Of a stretch of 5,720 nt of DNA, positions 1 through 4,770 are shown in pieces. A program made the position numbers and the translations under genes. The notes beneath the pieces were generated by a model, which saw only the letters and a list, made by a program, of their open reading frames with translations, searched no databases and was not told where the DNA came from. This DNA is from CAYOPE01 sp964405805 (GTDB lineage Bacteria; Patescibacteriota; Doudnabacteria; UBA920; O2-02-FULL-48-8): positions 1-5,720 of the forward strand of contig CAYOPE010000037.1 of NCBI GenBank assembly GCA_964405805.1. The letters are read 5' to 3'. Within the stretch, counting starts at the first letter, position 1, and each line of letters starts with the position of its first letter.

Positions 1-1135
1 AACCAATGGCAAATCAACTACCACAAACTTGATTGCAAAAATTTTATCCGCCTCTGGCGGAAAAGTTGCCGTATCTTCAACTGTGAGTTTGAAAGTGGGG
101 GATCACGAATGGCTGAACCCGAAAAAAATTACCATGCCTGGAAGATTTTTTTTACAGCAACTGCTCGCACGAGCAGTTGCACACGGATGCCGATACGCAA
201 TAGTTGAATCTTCATCCGAAGGAATATTGCAGCACAGACAAGTGGGAATCCACTACGACTGTATGGTATTTACCAACCTTACACCTGAACATATCGAAGC
301 GCATGGAGGATTTGAGAATTATAAAAATGCAAAACTTGTATATTTCAAACAGCTCGAAACTTTGCCTCCAAAAATTCTATCTGGAAAAAAAATTTCCAAA
401 ACTATTGTCGCAAATATTGATGATAAATATGGAAAAGATTTTCTTAATTTCAATGTTGATCAAAAAATTTCGTTCAGCAAATCAGAATTGATTAATATCA
501 AGTCCGATGAAGCAGGAATTTCCTTTACTTATAACAATACTGATTTTAAGCTTAAATTAAAGGGGATTTTTGATGTTTATAACGCCTTAGCAGCGATTAA
601 AACTGCGCAAGCTTTGGGTGTTGATTTGCAAACTTGCAAACATGCACTAGAAAAAATTGATAATATTCCTGGCCGAATGGAATTGATAGACGAAGGACAA
701 AAGTTTAAAGTTTTAGTAGACTATGCTTATGAACCAGAAGCTATGAGGCAACTCTATCAGACAATCAAAACATGGCAACACGGAAAAATTATTCATGTTC
801 TGGGTCCGACTGGTGGCGGTAGAGACAGAGCTCGCAGACCTGTCTTAGGAAAGCTCACAGCTGAAAACGCAGACACTGTAATTCTGACAACTGATGATCC
901 GTATAACGATGACCCGAAAAATATTATTGATGAAATGGCAGCCGGCGCTCCGAATGCTATAAAAATTCTGGATCGCCGAGAAGCACTAGCAAAAGCATTG
1001 TCACTTGCTCAGACGAACGACCTGGTTCTCATCACAGGAAAAGGTGCAGAGCAAACTCTAGCAGTCAAAAACGGTTACATTCCGTGGGATGATAGAAAAG
1101 TTACTCGAGAAGAATTAAAAAAAATCTCTAAATAA
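1..1135 (+). CDS. murE: MurE-type UDP-N-acetylmuramyl peptide ligase, 5'-truncated by the window edge
   Basis: ATP-dependent Mur ligase that adds the third amino acid to the UDP-MurNAc-dipeptide in cytoplasmic peptidoglycan synthesis. The reading frame is open from base 2 and begins inside the P-loop (TNGKSTT, fragment residues 1-7), so the true start lies upstream and the TTG at 29 is not a start. Seen in order (fragment numbering): ESSSEGILQHR at 69-79, TNLTPEHIEAHG at 91-102, NYKNAK at 106-111 whose last Lys matches the carbamylated lysine of Mur ligases, FDVYNALAA near 190-198, IPGRMELID from 222, VDYAYEPEA at 239-247, a Gly/Arg-rich GPTGGGRDRARRP at 268-280, DDPYNDDP at 298-305 and GKGAEQ at 346-351. 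Central and C-terminal Mur domains are complete. From memory, CPR MurE proteins are about 420-430 residues and lack much of domain 1; with 377 residues visible this fits. The arginine of the meso-diaminopimelate motif DNPR is replaced by Tyr, so the amino acid added is uncertain. First visible gene of an operon; the next starts 2 bases later. Confidence 0.93.
   Translation, partial: TNGKSTTTNLIAKILSASGGKVAVSSTVSLKVGDHEWLNPKKITMPGRFFLQQLLARAVAHGCRYAIVESSSEGILQHRQVGIHYDCMVFTNLTPEHIEAHGGFENYKNAKLVYFKQLETLPPKILSGKKISKTIVANIDDKYGKDFLNFNVDQKISFSKSELINIKSDEAGISFTYNNTDFKLKLKGIFDVYNALAAIKTAQALGVDLQTCKHALEKIDNIPGRMELIDEGQKFKVLVDYAYEPEAMRQLYQTIKTWQHGKIIHVLGPTGGGRDRARRPVLGKLTAENADTVILTTDDPYNDDPKNIIDEMAAGAPNAIKILDRREALAKALSLAQTNDLVLITGKGAEQTLAVKNGYIPWDDRKVTREELKKISK
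157..180 (+). repeat. Perfect 11-bp inverted repeat (hairpin) inside murE
   Basis: Arm GCAACTGCTCG (157-167) is exactly complementary to CGAGCAGTTGC (170-180) around a 2-base centre; as RNA it would fold with about 10 pairs and a 4-base loop. It lies 3 bases after a run of eight T (146-153). By rough count, perfect 11-bp arms with a short spacer should occur about 0.01 times by chance in a window this size. Function unknown; the codons specify a non-catalytic stretch (QQLLARAVAHG). Confidence 0.7.
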
Positions 1136-1137
1136 TT

Positions 1138-1527
1138 ATGCATTTATTATCTTCAGAACAAATATTACTTTGGTTGTTCGTGTCAATAGTTGCAAGTGTT
1201 TTAGTAACACGTTTTAACTTACACTACTTCGGAGTATGGCATGTATACATTCGCAAACATATCTTGCGACATTTGTTTACAGGTAGCCTGATGGTCATCC
1301 TGTCAGGATTTGTTCTAGCATTTGGACCGAGCCACGCTTGGTCCGCGATTTTAACATTAATTGTCTTCGGAGTAGGCAGTGGTCTGATACTTGATGAAAT
1401 AATTTTCCTTATGGCCACGAACAGAACTGACGCAGACTATACGTCTAAACCATCGCTAACAGGAGCGATTTGGTTTACGCTGGCTGGTTTAGTTGCCCTT
1501 TTTATTAGCTATTTATTATTAAAATAA
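1138..1527 (+). CDS. Polytopic membrane protein of unknown function (129 aa)
   Basis: I do not recognise a named family. The sequence shows about four hydrophobic helices, near residues 9-25, 46-62, 69-92 and 108-128. A polar loop between helices 1 and 2 is rich in His and aromatic residues (H29, Y30, W34, H35, Y37, H41, H45). Helix 3 ends in an acidic pair, D86-E87, followed by an acidic loop (TDADY, 97-101). Clustered His and Asp/Glu near membrane boundaries could bind a metal or a polar ligand, but this is inference. No signal peptide is separable from helix 1. ATG at 1138 lies 2 bases after the murE stop with no Shine-Dalgarno, so translation is probably coupled to murE. Being in the murE operon hints at an envelope role without proving one. 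An imperfect 12-pair hairpin lies in its 3' part (1446-1477). Confidence 0.85.
   Translation: MHLLSSEQILLWLFVSIVASVLVTRFNLHYFGVWHVYIRKHILRHLFTGSLMVILSGFVLAFGPSHAWSAILTLIVFGVGSGLILDEIIFLMATNRTDADYTSKPSLTGAIWFTLAGLVALFISYLLLK
1446..1477 (+). repeat. Bulged inverted repeat (12 pairs) inside the membrane-protein gene
   Basis: TAAACC (1446-1451) plus ATCGCT (1452-1457) pair with AGCGAT (1464-1469) and GGTTTA (1472-1477). The loop is AACAGG and a 2-base TT bulge sits on the 3' side. It is fully intragenic with no T-run after it, so it is not an intrinsic terminator. No known role; chance is not excluded. Confidence 0.45.
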
Positions 1528-1531
1528 ACAT

Positions 1532-1759
1532 ATGGCAGATGAGCAAGAACAGCGCGATGCGCGCGAAAAACATGATCGCAACATGTCCAGGCTTCAAACT
1601 TTGCGAGATGATGTGCGAGGAGAAATAAGCGATATTATAGATCGGTATTATGAACGAATACCCTCAGATATGGCTTATGCCCGCGACGAAAGTGGCTACA
1701 TAATTGATGATTTGCGCAGAGTCCAGCGCCGGATCGATGAGACAATAGAGAATTTGTAA
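1532..1759 (+). CDS. Small, highly charged, probably helical protein (75 aa)
   Basis: Not recognised. The product is dominated by Arg, Asp and Glu with few Gly or Pro. It looks like two amphipathic helices, residues about 3-42 and 53-75, joined by a segment containing the only Pro (ERIPSDMAY). Heptad-like spacing of Leu, Ile and Val suggests a helical hairpin or short coiled coil. It has no membrane segment, signal peptide or cysteine. The ATG at 1532 is 4 bases after the previous stop, has no Shine-Dalgarno, and the frame is open to TAA at 1757-1759. That favours a real last gene of the murE operon, although a 75-codon frame could arise by chance. It could be a cytosolic scaffold or nucleic-acid-binding helper; neither is supported beyond composition. 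Confidence 0.6.
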   Translation: MADEQEQRDAREKHDRNMSRLQTLRDDVRGEISDIIDRYYERIPSDMAYARDESGYIIDDLRRVQRRIDETIENL

Positions 1760-1760
1760 A

Positions 1761-2504
1761 CTATTTGGCCTCTAGCGCTTTGGCACCCTGCCAAGATAAA
1801 TTGTATGCCTGGCGCATTGCATCTGCTATTGCTTTGCTTTCGATGATGATCCCAAGATTTTCCTGAAAATTCATGAAAGCAAGTTTGTTATTATAGATGT
1901 TAACTTCAATTCCGGTATCAAGTAGCTCTTTCGGAACAGCAATCGTTTCAGAAAGCTCATCTGAATCATGTTTCTTATTTTTTCGATGCCAAATAGAATT
2001 TACAGTACAAATTCGTTTAGCATGCATATCCAAAGCTACTCTTCGTTTAATATATTCCGCACTATAACCAGGTAACTGTTTAAAATAATCATCAGAAAGC
2101 CACATTAATATTTCGCTGGGCTTCTCGCGAATGGTATCTTCGAAAATATTTTTTATTCCTTCGATGCCTTCGAAAAAAATAATTTTTGGCTTAATTTCGT
2201 TTCGATTATAGATGGCCTTCAACTCAGGAAGGTCTTTTTTTATATCATTTTCTAACTCCTTAATAATGCTGAGTAGTTTTTCTGGTGGCTCAGCCAAATA
2301 TTTTGTCTTTCCTTTGACTGTAGTTTTACCTACAACCCCACGTTCTATTAATGACGCAAGTACAGTATATGTAGTTGTCCTTTTTAGACCTGCCAAACGA
2401 GCTATGTCCTGGACAGAAGCGACGCCTAATTCTAGGGCTGCAGCATAAGCCTTGGTTTCATTATTTGAAAGCCCCAACTTTAGAAGAGTTTTTTGAATTT
2501 GCAT
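1761..2504 (-). CDS. TrmB-family transcriptional regulator (247 aa)
   Basis: DNA-binding regulator of the TrmB type: a winged helix-turn-helix at the N-terminus and a ligand-sensing C-terminal region. Seen: helix 1 at 4-10 (KTLLKLG), LSNNETKAYAAALELG at 12-27, then SVQDIARLAGLKRTTTYTVL (30-49), the HTH with a recognition helix from about 41, and a basic wing VVGKTTVKGKTKY (57-69). A linker helix (EKLLSIIKELENDIKKDL) follows, then an alpha/beta segment from about 107 (KIIFFEGIEGIKNIF) to the end, matching the phospholipase-D-like half seen in TrmB proteins. Archaeal TrmB members sense sugars; CPR members are numerous and mostly of unknown ligand. The ATG is at 2502-2504 with no Shine-Dalgarno. 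A palindrome over its own start point (2518-2534) suggests autoregulation. It converges with the 75-aa gene with one base between stops. Which other genes it controls is not shown. Confidence 0.88.
   Translation of the reverse strand: MQIQKTLLKLGLSNNETKAYAAALELGVASVQDIARLAGLKRTTTYTVLASLIERGVVGKTTVKGKTKYLAEPPEKLLSIIKELENDIKKDLPELKAIYNRNEIKPKIIFFEGIEGIKNIFEDTIREKPSEILMWLSDDYFKQLPGYSAEYIKRRVALDMHAKRICTVNSIWHRKNKKHDSDELSETIAVPKELLDTGIEVNIYNNKLAFMNFQENLGIIIESKAIADAMRQAYNLSWQGAKALEAK
1779..1795. repeat. Hairpin at the convergent gene junction
   Basis: TTGGCA (1780-1785) and TGCCAA (1789-1794) are perfect arms around CCC, with a further T-G pair outside. It lies in the last codons of the TrmB gene, just past the stop of the convergent operon. 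No T-run follows on either strand, so it is not a canonical terminator. It may slow or end read-through or protect 3' ends; a 6-bp arm is also expected by chance. Confidence 0.3.
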
Positions 2505-2517
2505 AATACTAAATTAA

Positions 2518-2534
2518 TGTCGAAAACTTCGACA
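2518..2534. promoter_or_regulatory. Palindromic putative operator over the trmB start point
   Basis: TGTCGAA (2518-2524) and TTCGACA (2528-2534) are perfectly complementary arms around AAC, a 17-bp dyad typical of a dimeric HTH regulator site. It begins 3 bases downstream (minus strand) of the regulator's TATAAT and covers the predicted start point near 2530. A bound dimer would block transcription. The best candidate protein is the adjacent TrmB-family product (autorepression); this is inference. A lone CGACA half-site at 2595-2599 lies nearer the methyltransferase promoter. As RNA it could also form a small hairpin in the regulator's 5' leader. Confidence 0.6.
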
Positions 2535-2536
2535 AC

Positions 2537-2566
2537 ATTATAGCATAGATATAAGCCTTATTTAAA
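2537..2566 (-). promoter_or_regulatory. Extended -10 promoter for the TrmB-family gene
   Basis: On the minus strand a perfect TATAAT (2542 down to 2537) is preceded by TGC, giving an extended -10. TTTAAA (2566-2561) lies 18 bases upstream as a 4-of-6 match to the -35 consensus. The predicted start near 2530 leaves a leader of about 25 bases without a Shine-Dalgarno. The upstream DNA is A/T rich and may act as an UP-like element. Confidence 0.65.
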
Positions 2567-2616
2567 GGTCTAAAATTCCTTTTTTTAATTATAACGACAA
2601 AATATATCCAAAATTA

Positions 2617-2645
2617 TTGACATATGAATCAATTCTGATTAGACT
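2617..2645 (+). promoter_or_regulatory. Sigma-70-type promoter of the methyltransferase gene
   Basis: A perfect -35 TTGACA (2617-2622), 17-base spacer, and TAGACT (2640-2645), a 4-of-6 match to TATAAT. The expected start is near 2652, giving a leader of about 33 bases that contains the Shine-Dalgarno. A short inverted repeat, AATCA (2627-2631) with TGATT (2636-2640), sits in the spacer and could be an operator, but arms of 5 are common by chance. The promoter is divergent from that of the regulator, with about 50 bases between the two -35 elements. Confidence 0.6.
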
Positions 2646-2670
2646 ATCCAGTTTGGTACATTCTTAACTT

Positions 2671-2679
2671 GAAGGAGAG
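2671..2679 (+). promoter_or_regulatory. Strong Shine-Dalgarno of the methyltransferase gene
   Basis: GAAGGAGAG ends 5 bases before the ATG at 2685. It is the only convincing Shine-Dalgarno of the window; all other protein genes lack one. It fixes the start of the methyltransferase. Confidence 0.85.
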
Positions 2680-2684
2680 ACTAT

Positions 2685-3623
2685 ATGGGAACTTCACACG
2701 TGGTGAACGTGACCTCTCTCTTTCGAGAGGTCGGAATCAATCAAGAAGTCGAAGTCAAGGTCAACAAACACACCTATCCGTACAAAGCTTGTATTGAAGA
2801 TAACTGGGTCTTCTATACGGGTTGTGCTCTGAGGCGTCTCATAGAGAAATCCACTGCAGAGGGAAGACTTATAACCGCAGTCGGAGACATCGGAACGGGT
2901 GCCGGATTGGAAATGATGATCGCTTGTGAAATCTTTCGAGATACAATTCAGAAAATCAAAATTTCTGACTTGCATCCAAGCATCGTCAATCTAGCTGCAG
3001 AAAATCTCCGAACATTTCTCCATGGCCGCACTGTCGAAATTGAGCTGAGCGTAGGATCGCTGTTCAAATATTGGACGACCGGTCTGTGGGATCTCATCCT
3101 TACGAACCTGCCTCTGATCCCAGCAGAAGGTGACTTACTCGAAGGGACTAAAACCTCAAGCTGTTTTAATCCCAAGCAAGCAGGGTCCTCTCCCGAAATT
3201 TTCCAAAAGCACTTGCTTGATATGCAATACGCATTTCTTCAGCAAGCTTACGGACAACTACGGGATGGTGGTTCTGTACTAGTCGCCTTGGGCGGACGAG
3301 TAGACGAAGCGTTGATCCGAGAACTGTTTGAAGTTTGTGGTTATGAATACGAAACGCTCGTAGTGGGCATCAAAAGACAAACCGAGCCTGAGGAAGTCTT
3401 GCCGAACCTAGCAGCTTTAGAAAGGCAAAACGGTGTTTCGTTTGATTTTTATGACTTAACCAAAGTTCCATCACAACTTCATGGAGTGGTGGATATGACG
3501 GTTTCAGAATTAAAAACAAAGTTAGCACCCGCACGCGTGAGCGCAACTGAGGCGCTAAAGCTGCATGAAAAAGGGCAGATCGTAAGCCATGTCGTGCAGA
3601 TTATCCAAGGGCAAAAGCGCTGA
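2685..3623 (+). CDS. Class I SAM-dependent methyltransferase, substrate unknown (312 aa)
   Basis: A Rossmann-fold methyltransferase using S-adenosylmethionine. Seen: motif I DIGTGAG at 68-74 after a beta strand, acidic motif II ISDLHP at 93-98 with helix SIVNLAAENLR, a motif III region VGSLFKYWTTGLWDLILTN (123-141), and a later strand GGSVLVALGG (195-204). The order and the D-L-I-L-T-N-x-P element resemble the PrmC/HemK and RsmC-like branch, but the catalytic N-P-P-Y is replaced by N141-L-P-L144. Amide or amine N-methylation is therefore doubtful and the target unknown. The N-terminal 60 residues (KHTYPYKACIEDNWVFYTG) may be a substrate-recognition part. A C-terminal tail of about 60 residues ending RVSATEALKLHEKGQIVSH is extra to the core. 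The gene is monocistronic, with its own promoter, strong Shine-Dalgarno and terminator. Its G+C is visibly higher than the flanking genes (about half in several sampled lines against a third or so in parts of murE), suggesting a separate history. Confidence 0.85.
   Translation: MGTSHVVNVTSLFREVGINQEVEVKVNKHTYPYKACIEDNWVFYTGCALRRLIEKSTAEGRLITAVGDIGTGAGLEMMIACEIFRDTIQKIKISDLHPSIVNLAAENLRTFLHGRTVEIELSVGSLFKYWTTGLWDLILTNLPLIPAEGDLLEGTKTSSCFNPKQAGSSPEIFQKHLLDMQYAFLQQAYGQLRDGGSVLVALGGRVDEALIRELFEVCGYEYETLVVGIKRQTEPEEVLPNLAALERQNGVSFDFYDLTKVPSQLHGVVDMTVSELKTKLAPARVSATEALKLHEKGQIVSHVVQIIQGQKR
2711..2732 (+). repeat. 8-bp inverted repeat near the start of the methyltransferase gene
   Basis: GACCTCTC (2711-2718) and GAGAGGTC (2725-2732) are perfect arms with loop TCTTTC, in codons 9-16. 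It could form an early mRNA hairpin affecting initiation or stability. An 8-bp arm is expected about once per window by chance, so support is weak. Confidence 0.35.
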
Positions 3624-3655
3624 CAGACCGCTTTGTAGTCTGTTGTTTTTTGTTT
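3622..3655 (+). terminator. Intrinsic terminator overlapping the methyltransferase stop codon
   Basis: ACAGAC (3623-3628) pairs with GTCTGT (3638-3643), with a wobble pair outside and a 9-base loop. TTTTTT follows at 3646-3651 and TTT at 3653-3655. The stem begins within the TGA stop (3621-3623). A second perfect pairing, AAAGCG (3614-3619) with CGCTTT (3629-3634), interlocks with the loop. Confidence 0.75.
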
Positions 3656-3671
3656 CAAAAATCATTATAAT
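3643..3671 (+). promoter_or_regulatory. Promoter for a leaderless operon transcript
   Basis: A perfect TATAAT (3666-3671) lies 6 bases before the ATG at 3678. TTGTTT (3643-3648, 3 of 6) lies 17 bases upstream, inside the preceding terminator's T-rich tail. Normal -10 to start spacing puts the first transcribed base at or next to the A of the ATG, so the mRNA should be leaderless. No other promoter is obvious before 5529, so it probably drives the whole run of five genes. Confidence 0.65.
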
Positions 3672-3677
3672 CAAGCC

Positions 3678-3860
3678 ATGACTAAACATAACCCGGTTTT
3701 AATTCGCAATGAAGAAGACGAAATGCGACAAGTGCGCAAAGATTTAACTTTCGTGGTCACTTTAAATCTATTTTTCTTTGTGCTCTTACTCGCTCTCTTT
3801 TTCTTCAACAAAGCAACAGGCAAAGTGGACGCGTGGTTTGCTCACTTTCTGAAATTCTAA
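3678..3860 (+). CDS. Small single-pass membrane protein (60 aa)
   Basis: No named family. The product has a charged N-terminal segment (residues 1-22, with NEEDEMRQVRKD), one strongly hydrophobic helix of about 20 residues (23-43, rich in Phe and Leu), and a short tail KATGKVDAWFAHFLKF. Basic residues before the helix and lysines after it leave topology ambiguous. It is not a cleavable signal peptide, since no processing site follows. The start is set by the TATAAT box 6 bases upstream, with no room for a Shine-Dalgarno; the frame ends TAA 4 bases before tRNA-Ala. I recall similar short proteins (acidic head, Phe-rich helix) in CPR genomes, without known function. First gene of the tRNA-Ala/DUF4446/bactofilin/DAGK-like run. 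Confidence 0.75.
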   Translation: MTKHNPVLIRNEEDEMRQVRKDLTFVVTLNLFFFVLLLALFFFNKATGKVDAWFAHFLKF

Positions 3861-3864
3861 ATTA

Positions 3865-3938
3865 GGGCCCGTAGTAAAGTGGTATTACGCGGCATTCGCA
3901 TTGCTGAGGCGGGAGTTCGATTCTCCCCGGGTCCACCA
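3865..3938 (+). tRNA. tRNA-Ala (anticodon CGC)
   Basis: A full cloverleaf can be drawn. Acceptor GGGCCCG (3865-3871) pairs with CGGGTCC, including the G3-U70 wobble that is the alanine identity element. The D stem is GTAA/TTAC and the anticodon stem CGGCA/TGCTG (one G-U). Loop TTCGCAT has anticodon CGC at 3897-3899, reading GCG. The T arm is GGGAG/CTCCC with TTCGATT, the discriminator is A, and CCA is encoded. It lies 4 bases after one coding stop and 7 before the next ATG, in the same direction, with no promoter of its own visible. It is probably cut from the operon transcript. Confidence 0.95.
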
Positions 3939-3945
3939 AGAAAAT

Positions 3946-4410
3946 ATGAACAGTCAATATCTAGCTTTAGTTAGTACAATTTTAAGCGCGGTTTTACTTT
4001 TAACAGTACTCTGGCAAGCGTGGAAAATTCATAGACTCGACAGGGTTCGTCGAGAATTTTTCGCGTCAGGACTTGGGAAAGATTTAGAACAAATTTTAAT
4101 TGATCAAAATCGCGGGATTACGAAACTTAGCGCGGAAATGGCAGAACTTGATCAGAGTCTGACCCAGCTTTACAAAGACAACCGCCAAAATATTCAAAAA
4201 ATTGGCTTCATCAGATTTAATCCTTTTGACGATGCTGGTGGCAATATGAGTTTCGCCTTAGCTTTGCTTAACGCCCAAGATGAAGGTGTTGTGATTTCTT
4301 CACTGCATGGTCGTGAAGGCACGAGAATCTATGCCAAATCAGTAAAAGCCGGACATAGTGAATCGAAATTGACTGAAGAAGAAATTCAAGCAATTAAAGA
4401 AGCACAATAA
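3946..4410 (+). CDS. DUF4446 family membrane-anchored protein (154 aa)
   Basis: Start is ATG at 3946, giving MNSQYLAL; an in-frame TTG at 3901 would begin inside the tRNA and is rejected. Seen: an N-terminal membrane helix (residues 5-23), a basic boundary (KIHRLDRVRR), a long helical, probably coiled-coil stretch (about 45-85), then the family signature region IGFIRFNPFDDAGGNMSFAL (86-105) followed by EGVVISSLHGREGTRIYAK (113-131). The C-terminus is a short acidic helix with TEEEIQAIKEA. This matches DUF4446 proteins of Firmicutes and CPR bacteria, of unknown function. The expected form is an inner-membrane anchor with a cytoplasmic coiled coil and a small globular domain. The ATG is 7 bases after tRNA-Ala with no Shine-Dalgarno; the bactofilin ATG follows its stop by one base. 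Pairing with a bactofilin suggests a role in envelope organisation (inference). Confidence 0.88.
   Translation: MNSQYLALVSTILSAVLLLTVLWQAWKIHRLDRVRREFFASGLGKDLEQILIDQNRGITKLSAEMAELDQSLTQLYKDNRQNIQKIGFIRFNPFDDAGGNMSFALALLNAQDEGVVISSLHGREGTRIYAKSVKAGHSESKLTEEEIQAIKEAQ
4036..4061 (+). repeat. Terminator-like hairpin inside the DUF4446 gene
   Basis: CTCGAC (4036-4041) and GTCGAG (4049-4054) are perfect arms with a 7-base loop, followed after AA by TTTTT (4057-4061). It resembles a weak intrinsic terminator about 90 bases into the gene. A role in attenuating the operon after the tRNA is possible, but a 6-bp arm is common by chance. Confidence 0.3.
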
Positions 4411-4411
4411 C

Positions 4412-4768
4412 ATGGCACGAAATGATCAAAATCCAGAAACAATAGTGGCCAGCTCAATGCGCATCGAAGGGGAACTCAAGTCCTCAGGTAATATTCGCAT
4501 CGATGGCATCGTCTCAGGCAAGGTTCACACTTCCCAAGATCTGCAGATTGGCTCAACTGCTCAGATTGATGCTGACTTGATTGCGGCCAATGCAGTCATC
4601 GGAGGCAGCGTCAAAGGCAATGTCACGGTAAAAGGATCGTTACTGCTTTTAGAAACTGCTAAACTTTTGGGCAATATCAGCTGTACATCTTTAGGAATTC
4701 GGGAAGGTGCGTATTTTTCTGGCAATTGTCGCATGAATGAAATCAAGGTAAGCGAGCAACCGAAATAA
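4412..4768 (+). CDS. Bactofilin (polymer-forming cytoskeletal protein, 118 aa)
   Basis: Bactofilins self-assemble without nucleotide into filaments or sheets at the membrane and guide local wall growth, stalks or polarity. Seen: a short disordered head (MARNDQNPET, 1-10), then the beta-helix core (about 11-110) with the classical pattern of repeating short strands. This includes VASSMRIEGELKSSGNIRID (12-31), DGIVSGKV (31-38), the IGSTAQIDADLIAANAVIGG repeat (46-65), VKGNVTVKGSLLL and AKLLGNIS. Gly and small hydrophobic residues recur roughly every six positions, as in a right-handed beta-helix. The tail is short and basic, and there is no membrane helix. The length is usual for the family's small members. 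The start is one base after the DUF4446 stop with no Shine-Dalgarno, so coupling is likely. The membrane-anchored DUF4446 protein next door is a plausible partner; no direct evidence. Confidence 0.95.
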   Translation: MARNDQNPETIVASSMRIEGELKSSGNIRIDGIVSGKVHTSQDLQIGSTAQIDADLIAANAVIGGSVKGNVTVKGSLLLLETAKLLGNISCTSLGIREGAYFSGNCRMNEIKVSEQPK

Positions 4769-4770
4769 TC

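Noticed and set aside
204..491. 95-aa plus-strand frame overlapping murE
   Set aside because: It lies wholly within conserved murE coding sequence in another frame, has no recognisable domain, and is not reached by the candidate -1 frameshift.
541..560. 12-bp palindrome TTTAAGCTTAAA in murE
   Set aside because: A/T-rich palindromes of this size are expected by chance in a window this long.
29..1135. TTG at 29 as the murE start
   Set aside because: The frame is open to base 2 and encodes the P-loop TNGKSTT upstream of the TTG, so the gene continues beyond the window edge.
2564..2586. AAAGG/CCTTT stem followed by T7 as a plus-strand terminator
   Set aside because: Only five pairs, weak and A/T rich, with no plus-strand gene upstream to terminate; more likely part of the A/T-rich promoter region.
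3032..3038. TGTCGAA half-site within the methyltransferase gene as a second regulator site
   Set aside because: There is no matching second arm, and its coding position makes chance the simplest explanation.
3901..3945. N-terminal extension of the DUF4446 gene from TTG at 3901
   Set aside because: It would begin inside the anticodon loop of tRNA-Ala; ATG at 3946 directly precedes the membrane helix typical of the family.
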